Assembly (NCBI GenBank): GCA_963169105.1
Contig: OY720635.1
Span: 157,433,645 to 157,497,644 of the forward strand
Direction of reading: 5' to 3'
DNA from: Ceriagrion tenellum
Taxonomy: Eukaryota > Arthropoda > Insecta > Odonata > Coenagrionidae
Length of the DNA stretch: 64,000 nucleotides
This document shows, in pieces, positions 53,984-64,000 of this stretch. Each line of letters starts with the position of its first letter. Positions within the stretch are counted from its first letter, which is position 1. Made by a program: the position numbers and the translations under genes. The notes beneath the pieces were generated by a model. The model was given only the letters and a program-made list of their open reading frames with translations. It did not search any database and was not told the DNA's origin.

Positions 53984-56900
53984 GTGAGTGACCAAACAAA
54001 GAGGCTTTCGACTTTATTTACGCAGTTAATAATTATAATGCATAATTCAAATCATTCTTTAGCTCTCGGTTTATGAACAAGTGTATTGGTAAATAGAGTT
54101 TTGTGTCAACATTTGGCAAAGCGTTGCTTCGAAAGCGCTTGGATTTCACTGTACACATTTTTGTGATATTTCTGTTCGAACTTAATAATTCTGATCATAG
54201 TAATTTGCATATCTCGCGATATCTTCTGGAATCCTCACTTGGCTACTCTACCCTGTTTATTTATTAAATCACGTGACTCTGAATAGTTGCCGGCCCTGCC
54301 ATTCCAGTGCTTGACAAGGTTGATTTGTCGTTTTTGTCACTCGATTACATCATTGTATTTACTTTAATCTAAAATCACTATTTTCACACTCAGTTTCAAT
54401 TTGGCGTCATCCGCAGAATCAAAATTACGTTTTTCCTGGTTTCCTTTTCCGGAGGAAACAAGTCGCCATCAAGCACAAGTCGGCGTTAATGCATTTTCTT
54501 GTAGTGTAAGCTTCGATCCTCCGCATGGATTAATGATTTGGATTCCAGAAACAGGAGTATCAGTGTAGTACTTGGGGCAATGGTAAGACGGAAGTTCACA
54601 TTATTTTTTACTTCTACCCATCGCTTGATTTATGGGTCTTTTCATGTAGGCGTTTGCGTTGTTACTAAATCTCAGGAATTCCATAATGTTTGGGGTCATG
54701 CATTGTTTTCAAATCATTATGATCTGCGTCCAATTATTGACTTACATGATTAGGTGTTCAGAGTTATCATAGTACTGTGGGCTTCTTGTGCCAATATTCT
54801 CAATACAATGCAAATGGTTACACTCCATAAAGTTAACTTTATTGTTTAGGTCGTGCTTGTCTCTTGTGTTTAATTTTTAATGGTTAATATCAGAGCATAT
54901 TCATTCACGTTCTGTCAGTTTAATACTGTGCCTGTAAGGTTCCTTTCGTTGTGATAACTTGAGTCAAGTATTTATTTATCCGAATTCTCCCGTATTGTTT
55001 TGGTTTTTATCATCCGCCTATGATTTACTCTAGACGGTTGGTTATTGTAAAATACTTACAGATGTGGACTCCTCGAAGAGAAAAATTGTGGTTAATATGA
55101 ATTTTGAGATTATTACTTTTGTCTTAGTGTTACCTTTCCTTACATATTGTTTTAAACACATTTACATTTGCCAAGTGTGTATAGCATAAGCTCCGAGGGA
55201 GTTGGAAAAAACTCTTCATTATTTCCGTATTTGAAACATCCGAATCCCAAATGCAGGAAATTTTAGTGATACATAATTTAATTTCCCTTCCACAATACCT
55301 CACGAATGATAGATAATACTTGTATTCCAAATAGTACTTGTAGTAAATAGTAAAACAACTGAAAGTATCTTCAAAGAATTATGAGCTTAATTTTAATAAC
55401 CTTTAAGCTTACTCCAATGGAAGGGCCTATCTTCATGTGTCAATTGACTTAGCAGCCATGCAGGCAGTTTCATGAATGGCTGCGGTGGTGGCCTCTTCCT
55501 CTTGGTTAAAAATAAGTACTATCATTTTTAAGAACATTTGAATCAGTGTTATGGCTCTGCTGATAACTTAATTCTCAGCAACCATTCTAAGGGGTCGGTT
55601 TGGTTGTTGAGGATTGGATAATGGTTTCATTCTCGCCAGGAGTGACATCAATTCATGATGGCAGAAAGCTTTGTGTTTTCTTTATTCTGAAGTTTACCTG
55701 ATAGATGTATCCACAGCATTGATTCGCTTGCATCAAGGACATATTTGTAGATTTCAACCTCTGGCCAGTCCTTATAGCATGTACTGTGATACTACAACTT
55801 TATATTGTTTAAATTCTCGTGCATTTATCTGTGGGTGGCTAATAGTCTATCAGTAGGCTCAATATCAGGACGACTGGCGTGTGGACTGAGGATATCTTAG
55901 CTCATTTGGCCTCTCATTTTCTTTTTTTTTTAACTTTTATGTGGAATCATGGAATGAAATTTGCCTTGAAAAAATCAATTGACTTGACTGGGATTTGAAT
56001 CCAGATTGTCCTCCTCCCAAATGTCGGTCAGTTAAGCCAGTTACACCTCAAAACCATCTCCCTTCAAGGCAAATTTCGACTGGGTTTTAATTGAACTTGG
56101 TCTTTGTCTCTCAAGTCTACATGTGGTATTGGAGATAATGGTCATGCTTACTCAGCCACTGTCACAGTGAATAAACCTAAACATATGTATGATGAGAAAA
56201 TTTTTGTTGAATGACTTAATTTGCAGGAGGTGCGGCAGCTGGAGCTGCTATGTAAACAGCTCTATGAGTCCCAGGACCCAAACCAACGGATAGAAGCAGA
56301 GAAAGCCCTAGTGGGGTTTCAGAATGCTCCTGACACATTATCCAAGTGCCAACTGCTGCTTGAGAGAGGAGATTCTTGCTATGCACAGCTCCTTGCAGCC
56401 ACCACTCTCACCAAGCTAGTCTCGCGTAGTGCACAAGGCCTTGGCCTTCAGCAAAGGGTTGACATAAGTAAGTATGCACTTGCAAGTTCTGTATGCTTTC
56501 CTAATAATTCTGTGTGGAAGGCTGTTTAGTATCTTCTTGGATTATTCTCTTACAACCTAGAAGGCATTGTATCTTGATCAGCTTGTGTACCTTTGTGGAG
56601 GAAGCTTCTATACTTCCTTTGGGAAGGGCTAAATGTTTTGCATTAACGTAAAAATCATCTAATTCTAAAGCAGAACTCTTTTAGTTTGATCTTTTTAGTT
56701 GCCTTTGAAATCAGAAGAACTCGCAAGGATAATATTAAGATATCAGGAAGGCCTCTTTCATGCCTTTGTCAGGTCAAGCCCTTGATTATTTTTTAAGCTA
56801 TATTAATTTAGTAGCTATTTATAAGGAGTTGAAGTGTGTGTTGTTTATTCTACTGAATGAATAGCACAACAAATTACTTGTTATTTATTATAATGAATTG

Positions 56901-59900
56901 AATTACTTAATTCTTTGTTCTGGAGGTCTTTACTCAGATACTGTATTCCAAGGCTTTAAGAAGCACTTTTTTGACTTGAGAATGTGATGTAAAATCAGCC
57001 TGTTTCTTATAGCTGAGGGTATATTTATGATTTCTTTCTTAAATCCAGCATGAACCCTTGCTATGCATCTTAAGGGCATGGAAATATGACAATATAAATG
57101 CAAAATTCAACAATCGACACAATTGATATATGTAGTGTTCAGCAGAATTATTTTTGGCATTTTTCATCTCTTTGCTTTATTTTTTAAGTTTTGATTATTT
57201 TAGTTGACTACAATCAGAATAATACTTAAAAAGTCATTAAAAACATTGAAGTTAGCTGTAGTGAATTGAATCATATCTTAAACTGAACTGAAGTAATTCA
57301 TTCAGTGAGATAGTCATCTTCTTTTGGCATAATTAATTCAAATAACAAACAACAGGTATGGATAAGAGAGTGTTTATATTTTTGTTCATTAGGCTTGGCT
57401 GTATTTTCCACCCATCTGGAAATATGTTTCATATGCTTATTATTTCTTTACATATTGCATATCTAGTGTCTGTGGAAAGATCTCTTGACAAAGTTTCTAA
57501 CTGTGGTAACTCACTTCAGGAATACTGGTTAATTATTTTCCCTCAGTAGATGAAGCAGCATTTGTTCATATTTTGGGGTTGCAGAAAATTTTGACCTCCT
57601 CAGAAATTTGATTTCCACTGATCAGCCCTCTTTTTAGGGATCTCTGAAACCTTGCTTGTGGCTTGAGTTTATAGGTACTCAATGACCCATCCCCTGCTTT
57701 AAGTGGTTAATTACACTCGCCTGTATTTTGCTGTGCAGTTGGTGGCTCTGACTGGGTTGTTATATCAGACCTTAAAAATCAGTGAAAGTGAAGGAAAATG
57801 AGAATTTAGCCTGGAAACTTCTCATTGGAGTTCAAATCTGTCAGTTTTCCAAAATTTAAATTTACAATGATTGACGGGAAGCAAGATGGTGATTTGTGCA
57901 CTTTACGCACATCAACTGACAACATATGACTATAGACTAGAAATTATGCAACCCTGAGTTTGAGGCTGAATATAAAGATAGAGTTGCTATGGACCTGGAA
58001 ATCCTTGACAGATTTAAAACAGTCAGGGAAATTGAAAATGGGGTAAATGTCCGCTTCCATCACACACCTTTCAAACACTTCTTTCAACCCTTACCACTTA
58101 GCGTATCACCACGAAATTAATGTCACATAAACTAGAAACTTGCCAGTATCTTGTGATTATTTTGATAGTTTTATTTTGGGGGAATAACAAATTTACGATT
58201 AATGGGAAATTTTCAAACCTCTAGGTGAGGTTTTTCCAGGCCGCCATTGCATTCTTTCCACTTTCCACCTCACCGTGGCACGACAGTCACTGAGTTGCCT
58301 TTCCACACTAATTACTACTGTTCCATGTTATTCCTAACCACGCAATATGTCATCGCTTGAACGCTGGAAACACACAATATTTGAACTATTGTTTCACTCC
58401 TGCATATACGTATCGTCACAATTCATTCCACTGCCCTTATTATGCCTTCTTATACATTTCCCTTCCTTATTCGTGCATTTTAAATGCTTCACCACTCACT
58501 GTACTGCCAATTTTACGCCGTTTCCTACACTTATGTAACATACCGAGATAACTTTCACACATTTTGGAGTGTTCGTGGATTTTGAAATTCGCCACAAATG
58601 TCGATGTATATATTTTAATGATCCCCTCATCCGACTCAACCTCGGTGCGTAATTGGGGATTGATGGTACAGCAAAATGCACCAGTAAGAATTTGTGAAAC
58701 AGTTTTCATGTTTTTTGGTTCGTTGAAAGGAAGGAAAAATTATTACAATTGCCTTGTTCATTTTCAAAAATTCCTATTTACACACAGAGTTTGGGTGGGG
58801 GAGGACAGGGGGGGGGGAGTGAGGGGGAATCATTAAAATATATACATTGACATTTGTTGCGAATTTCAAATCCATGAACACTCCAAAATGCCCTCTTCGT
58901 CACTTCCAACCTTCCGAAAATCACGAAAACGGTTTATTGCCTTTAATGCCTTTTTCAAAACCAAATATCCCCATCAACAGCCTGTGTACCGTCCCACCCC
59001 AGCACCCGTTTCACTCCACAGGGCTCGTAACCTTGTTGGCTGAGGAAATAAAGGGCATATTGAAGAGGTGAAGTTAGATTGATCCCTCTGTCAGAGCTTT
59101 GGTGAAACTAGGAAAATGGTGTCGAAAAAGTCTGAATAATGATGAAAATTGGTCATTTTATAATGTGAATATCTCAAAAACCTATGGTTTTACAACTTTC
59201 TTGTAAAATTTGTTTTGTACTGTGATTCTTCAAGAACCAAACTATGTCACAGTCATTATCCGGAAAATCCCCAATTTGTGTGACAGAAGCGGACATTTAC
59301 CAAAAATAGGTTTGGGAAACCTGGGAAAGTCAGGGACCATGGGAATTAAGCTGGAATTTTGCTTTCCTTTGTCAAAATATTTGGAGGAAGGCTAGCATCT
59401 TGAATGGGAAAAGTGAGCTCTACTGCCTCTGATGTAACCAATTTGGGAGAAACCATCCAGTGGTTGTAAAATGGAAAAGAATCACCCTTAACAACTGACT
59501 CATGCCAAAACTAAAATTATTTTAGATTAGTCCGGCTGAGGTAGTTTACGGGGAGACCCTTTGCTCGTAAATTAAAGAGCAGAGGACACTCGCTGATGAA
59601 CCACGGTTTCCTTCTTTGGGATATTAATGTGCCCAATTTAGGGTGCCTGGATTATTTTCATAAAGCACTAATCAATGGCAGAGAAAGGTGAAATCTAGAA
59701 TTTGCTTGTAATTGAAATTACAAACATCTTATCATTTCCATCATTAGGCACCCCTGTTTCTTCTTTTTTTTGTTATTTTTGTTACCTTAAAATGTATCTG
59801 ACATAAACATTTTTTGTAAATAAATAGTTAAATTGTAACCAGTTAGGTGAACATTGTTGTGAGTTGGGATAAAGGTGATGAAACTCTAGCTGGAGCGGAA

Positions 59901-61293
59901 ACTTGACTGTGTATGTAACTACACTAGTGTTGGACAATGTCAGGACTTGGGATAAGTCAAATCCCAATGTCGATTCTCGATTCCACCGATTCTCAGGATT
60001 AGATTTGTTATGGAGAATCGATCGCCTAAAGTCGATTCCAAAACCATTATTTCAAGATAGATAAATATTCAAATCAAATTTCAGTTATCACATCATATTT
60101 GTCTCAGTAATTTCGGGTGTTGGCTAACAATTTGTACTTTTTATCTACTTCAATAAGCTGAGGATATATTTGCTATTTGTTAATAAATATACTTTTTGAG
60201 AGACTTAATTGTCTTTGTTATTCTATTTTAGCCAATACTTGAATTTAAATTATATTGTTACGCTACTGGCATATCAATATCTCATCTGTTATTAGGAATA
60301 AGAATCGATGGAATCGGGAATTGAAATGAAGGAATCTAAATCGGAAACGAAAAAAAGTGGAATCGACTCATCCCTAGTCAGGACAAGCTGAAAAGTGCCA
60401 CCCCCAGGAGGATGCCTGGGGTAGGGGTATGATTACAAGACAGAGGCTGAGGCAGTTGGCCACGAGCAGGCCGTGAAGGAAGGTTGGGTTGGTTGGTTGT
60501 AAAACAAGGAGTTAATTAAGTGTATGAAAATAGTGTTGGCATGTGTGCTGTGTTCCCCCCCACCCCTCTCCTATCCAACTCTTCAAGTGCCTCACACTAT
60601 TAAGCGTAAATATTTAGATTATGCAATCCAATTGAAGTCGTTGCTATTGCTTCTGGTTGTTAGATGACTTTTCTTCTGAAGTCCAGAAGGGAAGAAACAT
60701 CAACTTGAATTCATGATATTATGGGATGCCATTTTTCTAGCTTCTTAAAATCATTCTAAAAGTGACTCAACTCCAGTATTTTTGTAAAGCTCAAGTTGAG
60801 TTTAGTTTTTTTTTTAAAACTTCACTCAAATTTCGAGTTACTTGCCCATTATTTCCTAGCATTCATTGCAGTGCCGTGAAGGGCAATGATTCAAGAGCAT
60901 TGTTCGTGTATAACTTTTGACCCACAAATTTGCATTTTTTTCTGTAGGGCTGTTCATGTGAAAGCTTAGGAAACTTTCAAATAGTGGGAGAAGAATGAGG
61001 AATTAATTCCTCATGGGGATGAAAAAAAATCAAGTTCCTCAGTAGATGAAATTTGCTGCTTTTTTGTGTCCTTTCTTATGTTTCAGTTACTCTCAGCATG
61101 AAGCTAATTTGATCTTTTCTTTCCAGGGAATTATGTGCTGAATTATTTAGGCACCCGACCCAACCTGGTCAACTTTGTGGTCCAAGCATTGGTGACCCTC
61201 TTTGCTCGAGTCACCAAATTGGGATGGTTTGATAGTGATAAAGATGAGTTTGTCTTCAGAAATGTTGTCACGGACATATCCAAATTCCTACAG
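53969..61293 (+). CDS. Xpo7: Exportin-7 (RanBP16), N-terminal part; continues beyond the window
   Basis: Coding exons 53969-53983, 56227-56467 and 61127-61293 join in frame to give 141 residues: MAEEQ-EVRQLELLCKQLY, then AEKALVGFQNAPDTLSKCQL LLERG, QLLAATTLTKLVSR, RNYVLNYLGTRP, and ARVTKLGWFDSDKDEFVFRN. These match the N-terminal HEAT repeats of exportin-7 (family about 1,090 residues), an importin-beta-type receptor. It carries cargoes such as p50RhoGAP and 14-3-3 out of the nucleus, and histones in erythroid cells, with RanGTP binding the N-terminal repeats. The start was chosen because ATG-GCG-GAA-GAA-CAG abuts a consensus GTGAGT and the family begins MA with a short acidic stretch. No intron phase conflicts exist. 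Exon 4 is not visible before 64000. Confidence 0.95.
53984..56226 (+). other. Xpo7 intron 1
   Basis: It contains the tRNA-like SINE bounded by a 15-bp inverted repeat (55956-56077). Otherwise AT-rich with nothing recognised. Confidence 0.8.
55956..56077 (-). mobile_element. tRNA-like SINE within a 15-bp inverted repeat
   Basis: GAAATTTGCCTTGAA (55956-55970) is exactly inverted at 56063-56077. Between them the minus strand has TAACTGGCTTAACTGACCGA (A-box-like) and GGATTCAAATCCCAG (B-box consensus GGTTCAAATCC with one change), spaced as in tRNA genes. No complete cloverleaf is apparent. Confidence 0.6.
56227..56467 (+). CDS. Xpo7: Xpo7 exon 2
   Basis: After TTTGCAG; 80 codons plus one base; the donor is GTAAGT at 56468. 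Reads EVRQLELLCKQLYESQDPNQ, EAEKALVGFQNAPDTLSKCQ, DSCYAQLLAATTLTKLVSRS and ends VDI. Strong family match. Confidence 0.97.
58042..59301. mobile_element. 1.26-kb nested palindromic element, superfamily unknown
   Basis: Outer arms 58042-58065 and 59278-59301 (GGTAAATGTCCGCTTC and on, ending TCACAC) match inversely at 22 of 24 bases. A second, inner inverted repeat of about 66 bp (58561-58626 against 58824-58890: ATTTTGGAGTGTTC, GATTTTGAAATTCGC, TATATATTTTAATGAT) surrounds a central part with a 10-G run (58808-58817). It has no coding frame of note. The target duplication is unclear. Confidence 0.6.
59947..60376. mobile_element. hAT MITE with 8-bp target duplication
   Basis: The direct repeat GTCAGGAC flanks the element (59939-59946 and 60377-60384). 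Terminal repeats TTGGGATAAGTCAAATCC and (inverse of the right end) TAGGGATGAGTCGATTCC match at 14 of 18 bases. Subterminal ATCGATTCC/GGAATCG motifs are reiterated on opposite strands. The length is 430 bp with no transposase. An 8-bp duplication with TAGGG-type ends is characteristic of hAT. Confidence 0.88.
61127..61293 (+). CDS. Xpo7: Xpo7 exon 3
   Basis: After CTTTCCAG; it completes an Arg codon and reads NYVLNYLGTRPNLVNFVVQA, LVTLFARVTKLGWFDSDKDE, FVFRNVVTDISKFLQ. The donor is GTAAGT at 61294, phase 0. This is the segment that in the family precedes the next HEAT repeat. Confidence 0.97.
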
Positions 61294-64000
61294 GTAAGTG
61301 GCTTTAGAGAATGGTTCTTGTTGTTGTTGCCGATGGTTGATAGAGTCGGCCTTTGACAGTGCTGAGGAGGAAGAAGGAGAGCAAATTGGAAATTTTTGTG
61401 GATATTTAGCATTTTGCTGGAAAAATACTTGCCTTTCTGATACTGTCATTCCGGTTGAAATGAAATTTTCTCTTATGATTGAAGAAGTGGTTTAGTAGAG
61501 TGTACGTGTGAATGTGGCAATATATATTATACATTAAAAGGATTTTAAAGTCCATTATATCAGTTAACTTCCATATCTTTCAAATGTTTCTTTCATTTGG
61601 GCAATTTTATTCATTTCCATGGTGTTGTCCTTTAAAATATTTTTCTGGGCAATACAGTCCTATAGACATGTGTGGGTGTATTTGAAATGCTTTGGGTTAA
61701 CCATTTTATCTGAAAACATGTGCAGAAAGATGTGTTGAGATAGCCTCCTGTGGCTCACCATTTTGATGTTAGGGTGACCAATGAGAAAAATCCATGTAAC
61801 TGATGTAATGATGGTGATGTCCAATGCAAGAAGAGTATGTGCATGTCTGAGGATGGCTGGTGGCTCCTGTTTGGCTCTCATGAGAGTGTGCTGGGGGCTT
61901 GCTGTGGGGTGACAGCCCATGGATCCTCCCTCTGTCATCTGGGACCACAAACACTACCCTATCACTCACTTGGGCATCTGTGAACCACAAGATATCATAA
62001 GATATCATCAGAAAAGGGGTCGGAGTAGTCAGGTCAATGGATGTAAGGGGTGATGGACTAGTAGATGCTCTGTATCTTCGTCTGAAGATACAATGCTTGC
62101 TTGCTAACATTAGTCAAGAAGGACCCACTTGCAAGACAGCAGACTGATTTTGAACTCCGTGGTTGAATATTGATCACTTCCATATATCGTAAGATATATG
62201 CATTAATTTGGTACTTGATGTTTCTCTTCCAGGAATGAGAAGTTCTTTGTGATGTACATGATTTGTAACAAATAAAGTTGTGAAGATTTTGAATAACTTC
62301 TATGTATGTTATTCATCCTTTCTCGGCTCTACCCCTGTAAATAACACTTTCATGGCTTGTAAGCCCTCATATGTTTTAATGTGAATGACATTGTTTTATG
62401 TAGCTCTGATAGCTCCCGGCTGTTTCACTCTTTATTTCATTTTCATTCCTTTTGTTTTCTTTTTCGAATGCATTGAAAATTTTCATCAAGGAAAGAAATC
62501 TCTCTCGCAGCTGTAGTGTGGTGAGAGGGCTTTCTGGAAATGACTTGCGAGTATTGCTCAGTGTGTGATTGTGAAGAAGGGAGGAGAGAGTTTTGGTGAA
62601 GATGTGAAAGGGTGCTCTTTTGCCATGGTGGCACTGTTGTTTTGCTTGACAGTTTTGGTCTGCATCCAGAGCTGTTACCCTGGATCATGTGAGGTTGGAG
62701 GGATTCCATTCTTGTCCTTAATAAGTGGCAGTCGCCAGTCACAAATTTTACTTTGGTCAGTTTGTTTTTAATGATTTTCATGACAATTGTCAAAAATAGT
62801 ACTCCTGGAACAAACGTGTTGGTGTGGAAATGTTAGTCACTGTTTAGCCACAATAGCGTTGGTAATGTTGACAGTTCTTCTATGCATGATGAAAGAATTA
62901 AAAAGGTGGACTGGGTTCTAGAAGTTAATCAATCGCAGTGGTTCAATCTAAACTTGATTGATTAATCTAAGTCCATAGTCCAGTATATATGCAAATTCTC
63001 TCCATGAGTGTTGTCACAGATAAATGGTATATTCCAATTGCAAATATTCCTAGCATCTGGTGTTTGAAATATGGAAAAGATGTGAGCATGTTAAAACCTG
63101 GTTGTTTGCAGTTATTTTAAGATCTGTAGGGGGGGTAAGATTATTTCAAAATGTTAACACTCACAACCTACAACCATTGATGAGGAATGATCTGGTATTC
63201 TATAATCAATGAAAAGGCGTTACAATTGAAAAACTTGGTAGTTTTCATAATGGAGTTATCTATGTGGAGAATCGAAAGCTTTTATTTTACCAAATACCAT
63301 CTGGAGCACACTGGTGTGGCCCTCAGTTACCCTCTCTTGATGTCATTATTTATCATTGTTGTGTGGCATCTATTTGTGTCGCCTGCCTCCAATTTCCATC
63401 TGAAGAATGATAATCAGGTGCAGGCTGAATGTGTCTTGAATAGCATCAAAGTAATGTTGATTCATGGTGGTAGGGCTTGTCTGTAAGGTAATGGCCCCTG
63501 AATTCAGTGGAAGTCAGTATGTTGTGGGGAGGTGGTTGCTGGGGGGAGAAACTTACTTCAGTTGGGGTAGGACAACCTTCTCCTGGTTGAGGGCACTGTG
63601 ATGGTATTCACATTTTTAGGCATTATACCTCCATGTGGTGGCATTTGGTGTAAATGGACTCACTGTGCTCAACTGCTGGTGTATGTTCAGTGACCACAGA
63701 AACTATTCCCAGGCTGTATATATATATTAATGTGGAGTTTGTGTTAAATTAATGATCATGTGCAAGGTTGTACCCAAGAGCTGAAATCAGTTAGGGTCAT
63801 CTCATGTTAGAATGGAGAGAGGAAGAGGTAGCAGGGGCATGGTACTTTTGATGTTCCTTGTACACAAAGCTAGGTTATGATTTTGTTTTCTACTGGGCAG
63901 ATAGCCACTTGCACCAACATGAAACAAGTCTGAGTTCTTTAAAAATCACTTATTTTTCCTGCATTTCAGGGTTTCATTTTTGAGTTTGTAAGGGAGGGCG
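61294..64000 (+). other. Xpo7 intron 3 (continues past the window)
   Basis: I found no further exportin-7 exon. A possible alternative terminal exon (acceptor at 62232, GAA-TGA, AATAAA at 62271) is described in the findings. The rest is AT-rich without recognised repeats. Confidence 0.6.

Larger units (their letters stand above)
56468..61126 (+). other. Xpo7 intron 2 (4.7 kb)
   Basis: It holds a palindromic non-autonomous element (58042-59301) and a hAT MITE (59947-60376). The segments 56468-58040, 59302-59938 and 60385-61126 show nothing I can name. Confidence 0.85.

Noticed and set aside
63970..63990. Possible next Xpo7 exon after GCATTTCAG (GFIFEF, then GTAAGG)
   Set aside because: The peptide does not resemble the family sequence that follows FLQ, and such acceptor/donor pairs occur often by chance.

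Overview
This is a eukaryotic, almost certainly insect or other arthropod, nuclear genomic window. It is AT-rich outside one GC-rich block, its genes are split by long GT/AG introns, and it is packed with decayed transposons. There are no bacterial operons, and no rRNA, CRISPR array or intact tRNA gene was seen. Both host genes lie on the + strand. (1) slimb/beta-TrCP, an F-box/WD40 SCF ubiquitin-ligase receptor, runs from at least 6405 to the stop at 43718-43720, with a probable 3' UTR to about 45160. All splice phases fit and all seven WD repeats are present. It carries an unusual Gly/Pro/Gln-rich C-terminal tail. Its start codon exon is upstream and was not firmly identified. (2) The 5' part of exportin-7 (Xpo7/Ranbp16) starts at 53969. 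Three coding exons (141 residues) are visible and the gene continues past the window.

Layout. 1-2700: a non-LTR retrotransposon tail, then a GC/CpG-rich block with three SINE-like repeat copies, possibly including the slimb promoter. 2700-6400: a collapsed non-LTR endonuclease/RT relic. 6405-45160: slimb, whose introns hold most of the mobile DNA. These include a piggyBac relic with TTAA ends (7789-9342); tandem repeats and a diverged ~490-bp duplication (10.7-12.3 kb); a folded hairpin element (14.2 kb); a hAT transposase relic split by a Tigger/pogo element (24.2-27.1 kb); a Harbinger-like element with a TAA duplication (27326-28437); a Tigger transposase missing a catalytic Asp (29.0-30.8 kb); and a 3.9-kb element with ~200-bp terminal inverted repeats and no recognised transposase (36252-40155). 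45.2-53.9 kb: intergenic, dominated by RT relics, including two nearly identical copies of one non-LTR family in opposite orientation. 53969-64000: exportin-7 exons 1-3, whose introns hold a tRNA-like SINE inside a 15-bp inverted repeat, a palindromic 1.26-kb element and a hAT MITE with a perfect 8-bp target duplication.

The two host genes act in unrelated processes (phosphodegron-dependent ubiquitination; nuclear export), and nothing in the sequence suggests they are functionally coupled. The most interesting undescribed material is the 3.9-kb long-TIR element, the 1.26-kb nested palindromic element, the diverged duplication at 11.4-12.3 kb, and the G/P/Q-rich tail of slimb. Protein identities were made by reading translations and recalling family motifs; no database search was run.
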